DNA of 64,000 nucleotides from assembly GCF_014204415.1 (NCBI RefSeq), contig NZ_JACHLE010000001.1, positions 682,001-746,000 of the forward strand, written 5' to 3'. Position 1 is the first letter of the stretch; each line of letters opens with the position of its first letter. Shown here in pieces: positions 16,936-25,172 of this stretch. The DNA is from Chryseobacterium defluvii (lineage in GTDB: Bacteria; Bacteroidota; Bacteroidia; Flavobacteriales; Weeksellaceae). Made by a program: the position numbers and the translations under genes. The notes under the pieces are model-generated. The model was not told where the DNA came from, ran no database searches, and worked only from the letters and a program-made list of their open reading frames with translations.

Positions 16936-19338
16936 ATGAAGCTAAAGTTAACCATTTGCCTTCTGGCCTTTCTTAATTTCTACGAAGCTCAAGAAAATAT
17001 TACGTACCAGAAACCTTCTGCAGAAATTCTTAAACTTGCAGATTATGAAAGACCTCCAAGTGTCTCTATCAATAATAAAAAAGACTGGATTGTTTTTTCT
17101 TATCGCCCTACATACAAAACTTTAGAAGATCTCAGCCAGCAGGAAATGAAGCTGGGAGGGTTAAGGATCAATCCTGTGACCAATATATCCAGTACGGTAA
17201 CCTATTCTAACAATCTTAAGGTAAGAAAGCTGAATGATAAAAGTGAAGTTCAGGTAAAAGGACTGCCTGCCAACCCAAGAATTACCAATATGTCTTTTTC
17301 TCCTGATGAAAAGAAACTGGCATTCACCAATACAACAGGCAAAGGAGTAGAGTTGTGGATCGTAGACCTGGAAACCGCCTTTGCAAAAAAGCTTACCGGA
17401 GATAACCTGAATGCTAATTTGGGTAATCCATATGTCTGGTATAAAGACTCTCAAAATCTATTGATAAAAATTCTTCCTCAGAACAGGCCTGCTCTGATCG
17501 ATGTAGGAAAGGATCTGCCAACAGGGCCTATTGTATCAACGGCTGACGGAAAAGTTTCCCAAAACAGGACTTATCAGGACCTGCTTAAAAACCCGCAGGA
17601 TGAGAAGAATTTTGAAATTCTTACCGCTTCCGAACTTTATAACGTTGACCTGAATGGAAATCTAAAGAAAGTAAAAGAGCAGGATATATATGCTGGGGTA
17701 AGCTTTTCCCCTGACGGAAATTATCTCATGGTGACCACAATCAAGAAACCATTCTCATACATTGTCCCTTTAAACAGGTTCCCGATGACCTCCACGGTAT
17801 ATGATATGCAGGGAAATACTATAAAAGTCGTTAACGAAGTTCCCCTGAATGAAATAATGCCGAAAGGATTTTCATCTGTAAGAACGGGAAAAAGAGATAT
17901 GGGATGGAGAAGTGATATGCCTGCAACCCTCGTATATGCCGAAGCATTGGATAGCGGCGACCAGTATAAAAATGCCGAGTACAGGGATGAAGTATTTACG
18001 TGGGAAGCTCCTTTTAATGCTTCGCCTAAATCTTTCTTTAAGACCAAACAAAGATATTCCGGAACAAGCTGGACCAATGATCATTATGCTATTGTAAATG
18101 AGAGCTGGTACGATACCCGGAATACAAAATCTTTCCTGATAGACCTGAATAACGGAGAATCTAAGGTGCTCGAGGATAGGAACTATCAGGATGTCTACAG
18201 TGATCCTGGAAATTTCAATACCACTAAAAACCAGTTCGGAAGAACCGTTGTAGATATGAAAAGCAATAAAGCCTATCTTATCGGGGAAGGCTTTACGAAA
18301 GAAGGGCAGCATCCTTTCATTGACGAGATGGATATAAAGACCTTAAAGAAAAAAAGGCTGTATACCTCCAATCTGAAAAATGCTAAAGAAGATATCATCG
18401 ATATTATAGATCCGGCAAAAGGGGAGGTGCTAACTATCCAGCAGTCGGCAAGCCAGTATCCTAATTATTTTAAGAAGAATATCAAATCGGATAAGGTTGA
18501 GACGGTGACCAATTTTGCCAACCCTTTTGAAAGCATCAAGGATGTGTATAAGGAAGTAATCACTTATAAAAGGAATGACGGGGTTACTTTGACCGGAACG
18601 CTTTACCTGCCGGCGAACTATGACAGAAAAGCAAAAAAGGAGAAACTTCCGTTACTGATCTGGGCATACCCGGCAGAATATAAAGATAAGAATACGGCAG
18701 GACAGAACACCCAGAATCCGAATGACTTCACTTTCCCGAATTACGGATCTTTCGTGTACTGGGCAGCTAAAGGATATGCCATATTGGACGATGCCGCTTT
18801 CCCGATCATTGGTGAGGGAAAAACAGAGCCTAATGATTCTTTTGTTCCACAGTTGGTTGCTAATGCAGAAGCGGCAATTAATGCAGTAGATCAGCTGGGG
18901 TATATCGACAAAAATAAAGTGGCTGTAGGAGGGCATTCTTACGGAGCATTCATGACAGCCAACCTTTTGACCCATTCCAAGCTTTTTGCCTGCGGAATTG
19001 CCCGAAGCGGGGCTTATAACAGAACACTGACACCGTTCGGTTTCCAGAGTGAGCAGAGAAATTACTGGGATGTTCCTGAAGTTTATAATACCATGTCTCC
19101 ATTCATGAATGCAGACAAAATGAAAACTCCTTTACTTCTGATCCATGGGGATGCAGACAATAACCCGGGTACTTTTACCTTACAGACGGAAAGGTATTTC
19201 CAGGCCCTGAAAAATCTTGGAGCCCCCGTAAAAATGGTTCTTCTGCCGAAAGAAGCTCACGGGTATATGGCTAAGGAAAATATCATGCATCTTCTCTGGG
19301 AACAGGATCAGTTCTTAGAGAAATGTTTGAAGAAATAA
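16936..19338 (+). CDS. S9 family (prolyl oligopeptidase-like) serine peptidase
   Basis: Predicted periplasmic peptidase of 800 residues with a signal peptide (MKLKLTICLLAFLNFYEAQ). An N-terminal beta-propeller contains repeated S-P-D-x-x blades, followed by an alpha/beta hydrolase domain. The catalytic triad is visible as S668 (G-H-S-Y-G), D741 (H-G-D-A-D) and H775 (E-A-H-G-Y). It belongs to the acylaminoacyl-peptidase/glutamyl-endopeptidase-like branch of S9 common in Bacteroidota; the cleavage preference is not readable. Single gene with terminator. Confidence 0.9.
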   Translation: MKLKLTICLLAFLNFYEAQENITYQKPSAEILKLADYERPPSVSINNKKDWIVFSYRPTYKTLEDLSQQEMKLGGLRINPVTNISSTVTYSNNLKVRKLNDKSEVQVKGLPANPRITNMSFSPDEKKLAFTNTTGKGVELWIVDLETAFAKKLTGDNLNANLGNPYVWYKDSQNLLIKILPQNRPALIDVGKDLPTGPIVSTADGKVSQNRTYQDLLKNPQDEKNFEILTASELYNVDLNGNLKKVKEQDIYAGVSFSPDGNYLMVTTIKKPFSYIVPLNRFPMTSTVYDMQGNTIKVVNEVPLNEIMPKGFSSVRTGKRDMGWRSDMPATLVYAEALDSGDQYKNAEYRDEVFTWEAPFNASPKSFFKTKQRYSGTSWTNDHYAIVNESWYDTRNTKSFLIDLNNGESKVLEDRNYQDVYSDPGNFNTTKNQFGRTVVDMKSNKAYLIGEGFTKEGQHPFIDEMDIKTLKKKRLYTSNLKNAKEDIIDIIDPAKGEVLTIQQSASQYPNYFKKNIKSDKVETVTNFANPFESIKDVYKEVITYKRNDGVTLTGTLYLPANYDRKAKKEKLPLLIWAYPAEYKDKNTAGQNTQNPNDFTFPNYGSFVYWAAKGYAILDDAAFPIIGEGKTEPNDSFVPQLVANAEAAINAVDQLGYIDKNKVAVGGHSYGAFMTANLLTHSKLFACGIARSGAYNRTLTPFGFQSEQRNYWDVPEVYNTMSPFMNADKMKTPLLLIHGDADNNPGTFTLQTERYFQALKNLGAPVKMVLLPKEAHGYMAKENIMHLLWEQDQFLEKCLKK

Positions 19339-19353
19339 TAATTTAATAAAAAT

Positions 19354-19379
19354 CTCGTTCACTTTGGACGAGTTTTTTA
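19354..19379 (+). terminator. Terminator after S9 peptidase gene
   Basis: CTCGT (19354-19358) pairs with ACGAG (19368-19372) and is followed by six Ts. The stem is short but the T-tract is good. Confidence 0.65.
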
Positions 19380-19412
19380 TTTTATAAGCTTAAAAACAAT
19401 AACCATTATTAA

Positions 19413-20132
19413 ATGAGAATATTATTTTTTGTATCATTTATCCCTTTCTTTAGTTTCGGGCAATTATCTCCAAAAGTAGATAAACTTTATCAACAGCTAT
19501 CCAAGAGTGAAAGGGCTGAAGGTAAAAATATAAGTATGGATGGGCATGAAAGTGAATTGTATAAACTCCATTTAGAACTTGGAAAAATTGCTACAGATAA
19601 AGAAGCCGAATACATTGCATTTAATGGAAAGCCTGTTGCAAAATATTATGCTGCTAATATTCTTTTTGATAGAAAATCAGAGTCTTTAGAAAAGTTATTT
19701 AAATATTATTTGAGAAATAGAGATTCTGTGCGTGTTTTAGAAGGATGTATTAGCGGGGTTTCTGGTTTGGGCGATGAAATTTATTTAAATGTAATTTCAG
19801 AAAAACAAATAATAGATCAGGCAGAATGGGAAAAGAAGTGGAAGGATAGCATGATTGCTAATAAAAAACAAAATACTCCTGAATATTTAAATCTCGTAGA
19901 TATGCTCGATACAGAAACAAATTGGACTCATAAGGAAATTGATTCATTAGTTTACAAGTTTGATCAAACTATTTTGGATAATCAGGAATCTTCACAAAGT
20001 ATTGTTGAGCTTATTGCGGGATTCAATGAATATGAAAAAATCAAACTTCCATACTACCAAAAGTTAATTTATTTTGAGAAAAAATATAATTCTAAGGTTA
20101 TTAGAAAATATATTGAATATTGTAGTAATTAA
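19413..20132 (+). CDS. Exported hypothetical protein, AT-rich
   Basis: A 239-residue protein with a signal peptide (MRILFFVSFIPFFSFGQ) and a highly charged, mostly helical mature part (many Glu/Lys/Asn). No motif or family is recognised. Base composition is visibly more AT-rich than the flanking S9 peptidase and MATE genes, so recent acquisition is possible. A long hairpin lies ~130 bp downstream. Confidence 0.6.
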   Translation: MRILFFVSFIPFFSFGQLSPKVDKLYQQLSKSERAEGKNISMDGHESELYKLHLELGKIATDKEAEYIAFNGKPVAKYYAANILFDRKSESLEKLFKYYLRNRDSVRVLEGCISGVSGLGDEIYLNVISEKQIIDQAEWEKKWKDSMIANKKQNTPEYLNLVDMLDTETNWTHKEIDSLVYKFDQTILDNQESSQSIVELIAGFNEYEKIKLPYYQKLIYFEKKYNSKVIRKYIEYCSN

Positions 20133-20257
20133 AATATTATTCTGATGAATTTTAAAAATACTTGTGGTTTATTACTCTGTACAAAAAAATCAAACATTAA
20201 AAAACCAATATACAACTTAGAAGGATTGATAGTATCGAATTTGAAAAAATGTATGAT

Positions 20258-20297
20258 AAAATAAATGCGGGATAATTTTATCCCGCATTTATTTTTA
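20258..20297. terminator. Bidirectional terminator between exported protein and MATE genes
   Basis: A perfect 14-bp stem (ATAAATGCGGGATA at 20261-20274 and TATCCCGCATTTAT at 20279-20292) has a 4-nt loop, an A-run on the left and a T-run on the right. It overlaps the stop codon of the convergent MATE gene. Confidence 0.88.
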
Positions 20298-21656
20298 TTT
20301 ATTCCCTATAATCCTTCTGGCAGACATATTCAAAAACCGTATCACAAGAAATACCGCAGAAACCGTCAATCCCAATCCCAGCGCAATCCACATCCCTAAA
20401 GCTCCCATTTTCAAAGTAACACAAAGGAAATAACCTAAAGGTATGGTAATGACCCAATAGGCAATAAAAGTATAAATAGACGGGATCTTAACATCCTGTA
20501 ACCCTCTTAAAGTTCCTAATGCCGTTACCTGAATGCCATCCGATAGTTGGAACAAGGCAGCGATGATCAGTAATTTCGAAGCTAAAGCAATAACTTCTAT
20601 CTCTTCTTTTTTGGTAAAAAAGGTCGGAAGGATATTTCGTCCTAAAATAAATACGATCCCGCAGATCGTCATAAAAATAAAAGCGATCTTCAGGTTATTG
20701 ATTCCCACTTTTCTAAGCTCTACAAAATTCTGTTCACCCAGCTTTCTTCCGATCATGACTGTAGATGCCACACTGAACCCGATGCATAAGTTAAACGTAA
20801 AGGAAGCCATACTTAAAGCAATCTGGTGGGACGCAATATCATGAGCAGAAATCAGTCCGCAGATAAAAGCCGCAGCAGCAAAGGCCGTTACCTCAAAAAA
20901 CATCTGCAAGGCAGTAGGAAAACCTAATTTCAGCATTTTGCTGAACATCTCCTTTGAAAATGCCTGTACTTTCAGGGAAAAATCGTTGATATACTGCCGG
21001 GTCTTTTTTTCATGCAAAAGGACAAAATAAAGGAAAACCACCATAAAGATCCGGGCAATTAAACTCGCTAGTGCAGAACCTTTTACTCCCATCGGCGGAA
21101 TTCCGAAAAGCCCTTTGATAAAAACATAATTTAAAACCACATTAATTACGTTGGCAATAATAGTGGCTTTTGTCACCCCGATAGTATAAGATAATCCCTC
21201 AGAAACTTCCCTGAGTGTTTGAAATGCCATAAAAGGAACAATACTTATTGCCATGATTCCAAGAAAATCGGCCGTATCGGGAATAATTTTGGCAGGCTGT
21301 CCGGAATGATAGAGCAGAGGCATCCCTAAAAAGAGGAGTCCCATCAGGATAATCCCTACAGACATATTGATCACAAATCCATGACTGAAAACAGAATTGA
21401 TGGTAGAGTGGTCTCCTTTGGAATGCGCCTCAGAAACCAAAGGCGGTATGGCAAAGGAAAACCCCAGTGCCAGCACAAACATTGAGAAAAATACGGCATT
21501 TCCCAAAGAAACAGAAGCCAGGGCATCGGCACCCAATAGCTTTCCAACGATAATATTGTCGAATAAATTGACCGAAACCTGTCCCACCTGGGTAATCATT
21601 ACCGGAAGAGCCAGTTTCAGGCATTCGTTCGTATAGTTTTTATTTAAAAAGTTCAT
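20295..21656 (-). CDS. MATE family efflux transporter
   Basis: A 453-residue inner-membrane protein with about 12 hydrophobic helices in two homologous halves, matching NorM/DinF-type MATE pumps that export cationic drugs using Na+ or H+. Family features include the N-terminal L-A-L-P-V-M-I-T-Q-V-G-Q segment, N-x-x-D-N-I-I-V-G-K-L in TM1-2, and the R-x-x-G-E-Q-N motif in the second half. Substrate range is unknown. It lies downstream of the sigma-54 regulator but a terminator separates them. Confidence 0.88.
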   Translation of the reverse strand: MNFLNKNYTNECLKLALPVMITQVGQVSVNLFDNIIVGKLLGADALASVSLGNAVFFSMFVLALGFSFAIPPLVSEAHSKGDHSTINSVFSHGFVINMSVGIILMGLLFLGMPLLYHSGQPAKIIPDTADFLGIMAISIVPFMAFQTLREVSEGLSYTIGVTKATIIANVINVVLNYVFIKGLFGIPPMGVKGSALASLIARIFMVVFLYFVLLHEKKTRQYINDFSLKVQAFSKEMFSKMLKLGFPTALQMFFEVTAFAAAAFICGLISAHDIASHQIALSMASFTFNLCIGFSVASTVMIGRKLGEQNFVELRKVGINNLKIAFIFMTICGIVFILGRNILPTFFTKKEEIEVIALASKLLIIAALFQLSDGIQVTALGTLRGLQDVKIPSIYTFIAYWVITIPLGYFLCVTLKMGALGMWIALGLGLTVSAVFLVIRFLNMSARRIIGNK

Positions 21657-21662
21657 AATAGT

Positions 21663-21700
21663 TCAAAAAAAAATTTGCAGCCTACGCACTGCAAATTTTT
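21663..21700 (-). terminator. Terminator after sigma-54 activator gene
   Basis: AAAAATTTGCAG (21669-21680) pairs with CTGCAAATTTTT (21689-21700). On the minus strand it ends in a T-run of about nine. Confidence 0.8.
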
Positions 21701-21726
21701 TGTAATTTATTTTAATTAATACTTAA

Positions 21727-22911
21727 TTATTTTCTTACAAAACTTGCAACATCTTCTTCAGAAACAGTATTTCCACCAAGAATGATCAGTCTTTCCACAA
21801 CGTTTCTTAATTCCCTGATATTTCCTGTCCATGAAAGAGCTTTTAATGCATCAATAGCCTTATCATCAAATTTTTTCACGGCAGTCCCATGTTCATCGGC
21901 TATCATGCCTGAGAAATGTTCTACCAGCAATCTGATATCTTCCTTTCTCTCATCCAGAGGCGGGACATAGATCTCAATTACGGAAAGCCTGTGGTAAAGA
22001 TCCTCCCTGAATTTTCCTTCTTCAATTTCCTTCTGCATGTTTTTATTGGTGGCGGCAAGTACCCTTACATCCACTTTGATTTCTTTATCGCTTCCTACCG
22101 GAGAGACTTTGCTTTCCTGTAAAGCTCTTAATACTTTAGCCTGGGCGATAAGGCTCATATCTCCGATCTCATCCAGGAAGATTGTACCACCCGTAGCTTG
22201 CTCAAATTTCCCCTGCTTATCCTTAATAGCTCCTGTAAAAGAACCTTTCACATGCCCGAAAAGCTCAGACTCAATAAGTTCCGAGGGGATCGCCGCGCAG
22301 TTTACTTCTATCATAGGTCCTCTTGCCCTTTCACTTTGATTATGGATGGCGTGGGCTACCAGTTCTTTCCCGGCACCATTAGGCCCTGTGATAAGAACCC
22401 TTGCATCGGAAACGGCAACCTTATCGATCATTTCCTGAATTTTTTTCAAGGCAGCAGACTCACCGATCATCTGGTATTTCTTGCTTACCTTTTTTTTCAG
22501 CGTTTTGTTCTCTGTCTGAAGGTTTTTATTCTCCTTTTTCAAAGATTCCTTAGCTAAAGCATTTTTTACACTTGTGATCAGCCTGTTGATATCGATAGGC
22601 TTGGAAATGAAATCATAAGCGCCCTCTTTTAAGCAGGAAACTGCAGAGTCTATATCTGCATGTCCGGAGATCATAATGAAAGTTGTTTCAGGTTTCAGTG
22701 CCAGGCTTTGTTTTAAAAGCTCGGTTCCCGAAAGTTTAGGCATTTTGATATCGGAGATCACTAATGCAAAATCTTCTTTTTCTATATACTTATAGCCTTC
22801 AAGGCCATCTTCCGCGATTATAAATTCGTAATTGGTAAGCTCGTCCGAAAGAATACTGTGAAGTACTCCAGAGATTGCTTTTTCATCTTCTACAATAAGG
22901 ATTTTTTGCAT
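21727..22911 (-). CDS. Sigma-54-interacting response regulator (receiver + AAA+), no DNA-binding domain
   Basis: The frame could start at 23031, but that would overlap yggS. The ATG at 22911 directly begins a receiver domain (MQKILIVEDE), giving 394 residues. Residues 1-120 are REC with acidic D-E and the phospho-Asp in V-I-S-D-I-K-M-P. After a coiled linker comes an AAA+ sigma-54 activation domain: Walker A G-P-N-G-A-G-K-E, the GSFTGA loop, Walker B G-T-I-F-L-D-E-I-G-D-M, and W-T-G-N-I-R-E-L-R-N. The protein ends ~20 residues later without a Fis-type HTH. No histidine kinase gene is adjacent. Confidence 0.88.
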   Translation of the reverse strand: MQKILIVEDEKAISGVLHSILSDELTNYEFIIAEDGLEGYKYIEKEDFALVISDIKMPKLSGTELLKQSLALKPETTFIMISGHADIDSAVSCLKEGAYDFISKPIDINRLITSVKNALAKESLKKENKNLQTENKTLKKKVSKKYQMIGESAALKKIQEMIDKVAVSDARVLITGPNGAGKELVAHAIHNQSERARGPMIEVNCAAIPSELIESELFGHVKGSFTGAIKDKQGKFEQATGGTIFLDEIGDMSLIAQAKVLRALQESKVSPVGSDKEIKVDVRVLAATNKNMQKEIEEGKFREDLYHRLSVIEIYVPPLDERKEDIRLLVEHFSGMIADEHGTAVKKFDDKAIDALKALSWTGNIRELRNVVERLIILGGNTVSEEDVASFVRK

Positions 22912-22916
22912 AGGTG

Positions 22917-22951
22917 CAAATTTAGAATTTTTGATTGAATTATTAACAAAA
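22917..22951 (-). promoter_or_regulatory. Promoter of sigma-54 activator gene
   Basis: The minus strand shows TAAATTTG at 22924-22917 and TTG at 22949-22947, 22 bp apart. The -7 element ends only 5 nt before the ATG at 22911, so the transcript would be leaderless or nearly so. Confidence 0.55.
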
Positions 22952-22973
22952 ACCGTACCTAAATACTTTATTT

Positions 22974-23627
22974 TTAATAGTCTCTTCTCCCGAAAATAGC
23001 AGAACCCACCCTCACCGAATTGGCCCCACACTCAATGGCAACAGGGAAATCATCACTCATTCCCATAGATAAGGTACTTAGCTTTTTTAACTGGTCTAAT
23101 TCATCAAAAACTGCTTTCAATTTTAAAAACTCATTCCGGACCTGGTTTTCATTGTCCGTAAAAGTAGCCATTCCCATCAAACCCGTGATTTCAATATTGG
23201 GAAAGCCTCCGTCCATGTATTTTTGGAATAGTTCCAGTACTTCTGTAACCTCCAGTCCGGATTTACTTACCTCCCGGGCAATTTTTACCTGTAACAGGAC
23301 TTTGATCTTACGATTATGTTTTCCGGCTTCCTTATTGATCTCTGAGAGAAGTTTTTCAGAATCCACACTTTGAATGGTATCAATAAATCCGGCGATATAT
23401 TTTACTTTATTGGTCTGTAAATGCCCAATCAGATGCCATTGAATATCTTTTGGAAGGAGAGGGGATTTTTCCATCAGTTCCTGGACTTTATTTTCTCCGA
23501 AAATCCTCTGTCCCATATCGTATACCTCCCGGATAGCAGAAACGGGATGTGTTTTGGACACTGCTACCAGCTGAACATTTTCAGGAAGCTGCTTTTTTAT
23601 ATGGCTGTAATTTTCTTGAATACTCAT
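22974..23627 (-). CDS. YggS family pyridoxal-phosphate homeostasis protein
   Basis: A 217-residue cytosolic PLP-binding protein (PLPBP/YggS) that buffers pyridoxal phosphate and affects amino-acid homeostasis. It is a single-domain TIM barrel like alanine racemase's N-terminal half. K25 in V-A-V-S-K-T-H-P forms the Schiff base; H-L-I-G-H-L-Q-T-N-K and L-S-M-G-M-S-D-D-F are the phosphate-site motifs. Length is typical. Confidence 0.93.
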   Translation of the reverse strand: MSIQENYSHIKKQLPENVQLVAVSKTHPVSAIREVYDMGQRIFGENKVQELMEKSPLLPKDIQWHLIGHLQTNKVKYIAGFIDTIQSVDSEKLLSEINKEAGKHNRKIKVLLQVKIAREVSKSGLEVTEVLELFQKYMDGGFPNIEITGLMGMATFTDNENQVRNEFLKLKAVFDELDQLKKLSTLSMGMSDDFPVAIECGANSVRVGSAIFGRRDY

Positions 23628-23716
23628 AATTGCAAATTTCTGAATTTTAAAAGCAAAAAACTAATGAATTGATAAAATTTTATATTTGAGGCTTGTGCGC
23701 TTATTTTTTTATAATT

Positions 23717-23824
23717 AAAGACGCTTCAGCTCTGCTTAGCGTGACATAGGCAATACTATTGTTTCATCAATTATCGAATGATTTTATAGTTAGTTGTCAC
23801 GCTGAGCAGAGTCGAAGCGTCTTT
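23717..23824. repeat. Imperfect inverted repeat with ~30-bp arms
   Basis: The left arm (23717-23746, containing AAAGACGCTTC and CTCTGCTTAGCGTGACA) and right arm (23795-23824, containing TGTCACGCTGAGCAGAG and GAAGCGTCTTT) are near-complementary around a ~48-nt spacer. It fills the gap between yggS and the deacetylase gene. It resembles dispersed palindromic elements seen in Bacteroidota intergenic regions, and could also terminate transcripts. Confidence 0.7.
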
Positions 23825-23841
23825 AGTAATGGATGCAAATA

Positions 23842-24708
23842 TTAATTCAGGATCTCATTGATCTTAGGATATTCAGATATTTTCCTGAATACAAACCTGT
23901 TACTTTTCTGCAGCTTTTCAATAAATAGATCCAGTTCGTTGATGGAATCAGCATCCGTTAAATATTGATCATGGGTAAGAAAAACCAGGTGTCTTGAAGT
24001 CTTTTCCAAATCATTAAAGAATATACTATCCACTTTTTTCAGCATGGCTTCATGATTTCCTTTTAAAGCCATTTTATGAGTCGGTTTCCATTCCAGATCC
24101 CAGCCGATAACTTTGTAGCCTGCTTTTTTCAGGCCGTTTGCGGCATCGGTGGAACTCTTGATATCGGTGACATTGATGTTATTTAATCTCCAGATATTTC
24201 TTCCCGGTGTTCTTGCGATTTTATCGTAAAGCTTTAAGCTGTCTTTAGCAACGTCAAAGTCATGGATCACTTCATCCGTATTCTTATAAAAATCTGTATA
24301 TTTATTATGTGCGTGGGTAAAACTGTGGTTAGCCAGCTCCACTAAAGGGTCTTTTCTCAATAGTTCCAGATCTTCCTTCTGTTTTTTACTTCCATAAGCA
24401 TGCTTTCCCACCAGAAAAGCGGTTGCACATACATTTCTCTTGCGTAAAATTTTCATGAGATTTTCGGTTCCCTGATTAGGGCCGTCATCGAAGGTAAGGT
24501 AAATAACTCTTTTATCAGACGGGACTTCTTCTTCCTGGATTTTGGGGACTGTTTTTGCGACGGGATGTTCTTTCGGGATCATCTTTTCAGGGATTTTCTG
24601 ATCTTGTTTCCGGTTACAGCTATTGAATAAAATTGAAGTTGCACTCACCAATGCAAGCATCCCAAGAAAAGTCCCATTTTTAGACTTTTCTGCAAAAATT
24701 TTTCTCAT
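23842..24708 (-). CDS. Polysaccharide deacetylase family lipoprotein
   Basis: A 288-residue predicted lipoprotein (lipobox-like I-L-F-N-S-C near residue 31) with a NodB-homology carbohydrate esterase 4 domain from about residue 68. The metal-site motifs are L-T-F-D-D-G-P and H-S-F-T-H-A-H, with the arginine motif R-T-P-G-R-N after them. It would remove N-acetyl groups from peptidoglycan or another glycan in the envelope; the substrate is unknown. Confidence 0.85.
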   Translation of the reverse strand: MRKIFAEKSKNGTFLGMLALVSATSILFNSCNRKQDQKIPEKMIPKEHPVAKTVPKIQEEEVPSDKRVIYLTFDDGPNQGTENLMKILRKRNVCATAFLVGKHAYGSKKQKEDLELLRKDPLVELANHSFTHAHNKYTDFYKNTDEVIHDFDVAKDSLKLYDKIARTPGRNIWRLNNINVTDIKSSTDAANGLKKAGYKVIGWDLEWKPTHKMALKGNHEAMLKKVDSIFFNDLEKTSRHLVFLTHDQYLTDADSINELDLFIEKLQKSNRFVFRKISEYPKINEILN

Positions 24709-25172
24709 AAAATTAAGAGGAATTTAAATTGTTAAAAATTGTTAATTTTTCTAAATTATTCTTAACAAAATATATGCCAGATTTTCTTATTTTTTACTTT
24801 TTTAAGGTAATTTTAATAAAACCCTATTTATCCTCATGTTTATCTATGATCTTGCAGGATTTATAAATTTATACATCTTGTTTGTCATGCTGTAAGCATC
24901 TCTACAAAAATAGTTTAGATTGACTTCGTCGAACCACGTCGTTAGGAATAACAAACTCTATGGTAATGGTTTTTATATAACAATTAATAGGATATCTGAT
25001 AATTTTAGCAGAGTTATTATGCTTTTCACAGGAACAACAACTTAAATATCTTTTTGAAAAGTGAAAATCGTGTTAAGGTTTACTATTTTTCTCCCGCAGA
25101 TTATGCTGATCTCGCAGATGTTTGTGTTAAAAAATACTTATGAAATTAACCAACAGAGGGAGACTTTTACTA
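24709..25172. other. 464-bp intergenic region with remnants of dispersed repeats
   Basis: No gene is seen. AT-rich promoter-like sequence lies near 24720-24800. About 24885-24960 is a degenerate relative (TTTGTCATGCTG..., ...AATAACAAACT) of the tandem element at 50.8-51.1 kb. From 25091 there is a half-copy of the CTCCCGCAGATT element found as an inverted pair at 28120-28210. Confidence 0.6.
25091..25130 (+). repeat. CTCCCGCAGATT-type repeat, single degenerate arm
   Basis: CTCCCGCAGATT, then CTGAT, then GCAGATGTTTGTGTTAA, matches the left arm and following bases of the inverted repeat at 28120-28210. The two copies bracket the copper ATPase gene. Confidence 0.65.

Noticed and set aside
17872..18312. 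146-residue open frame on the minus strand inside the S9 peptidase gene
   Set aside because: Antisense to a well-supported peptidase, with no recognisable domain.
20145..20264. 39-codon open frame after the exported orphan gene
   Set aside because: No signal, no motif, ends inside the terminator stem; not supported as a gene.
22912..23031. N-terminal extension of the sigma-54 activator upstream of 22911
   Set aside because: Would overlap the yggS coding end, and a promoter with -7 at 22917-22924 lies inside it; the receiver domain starts exactly at the later ATG.
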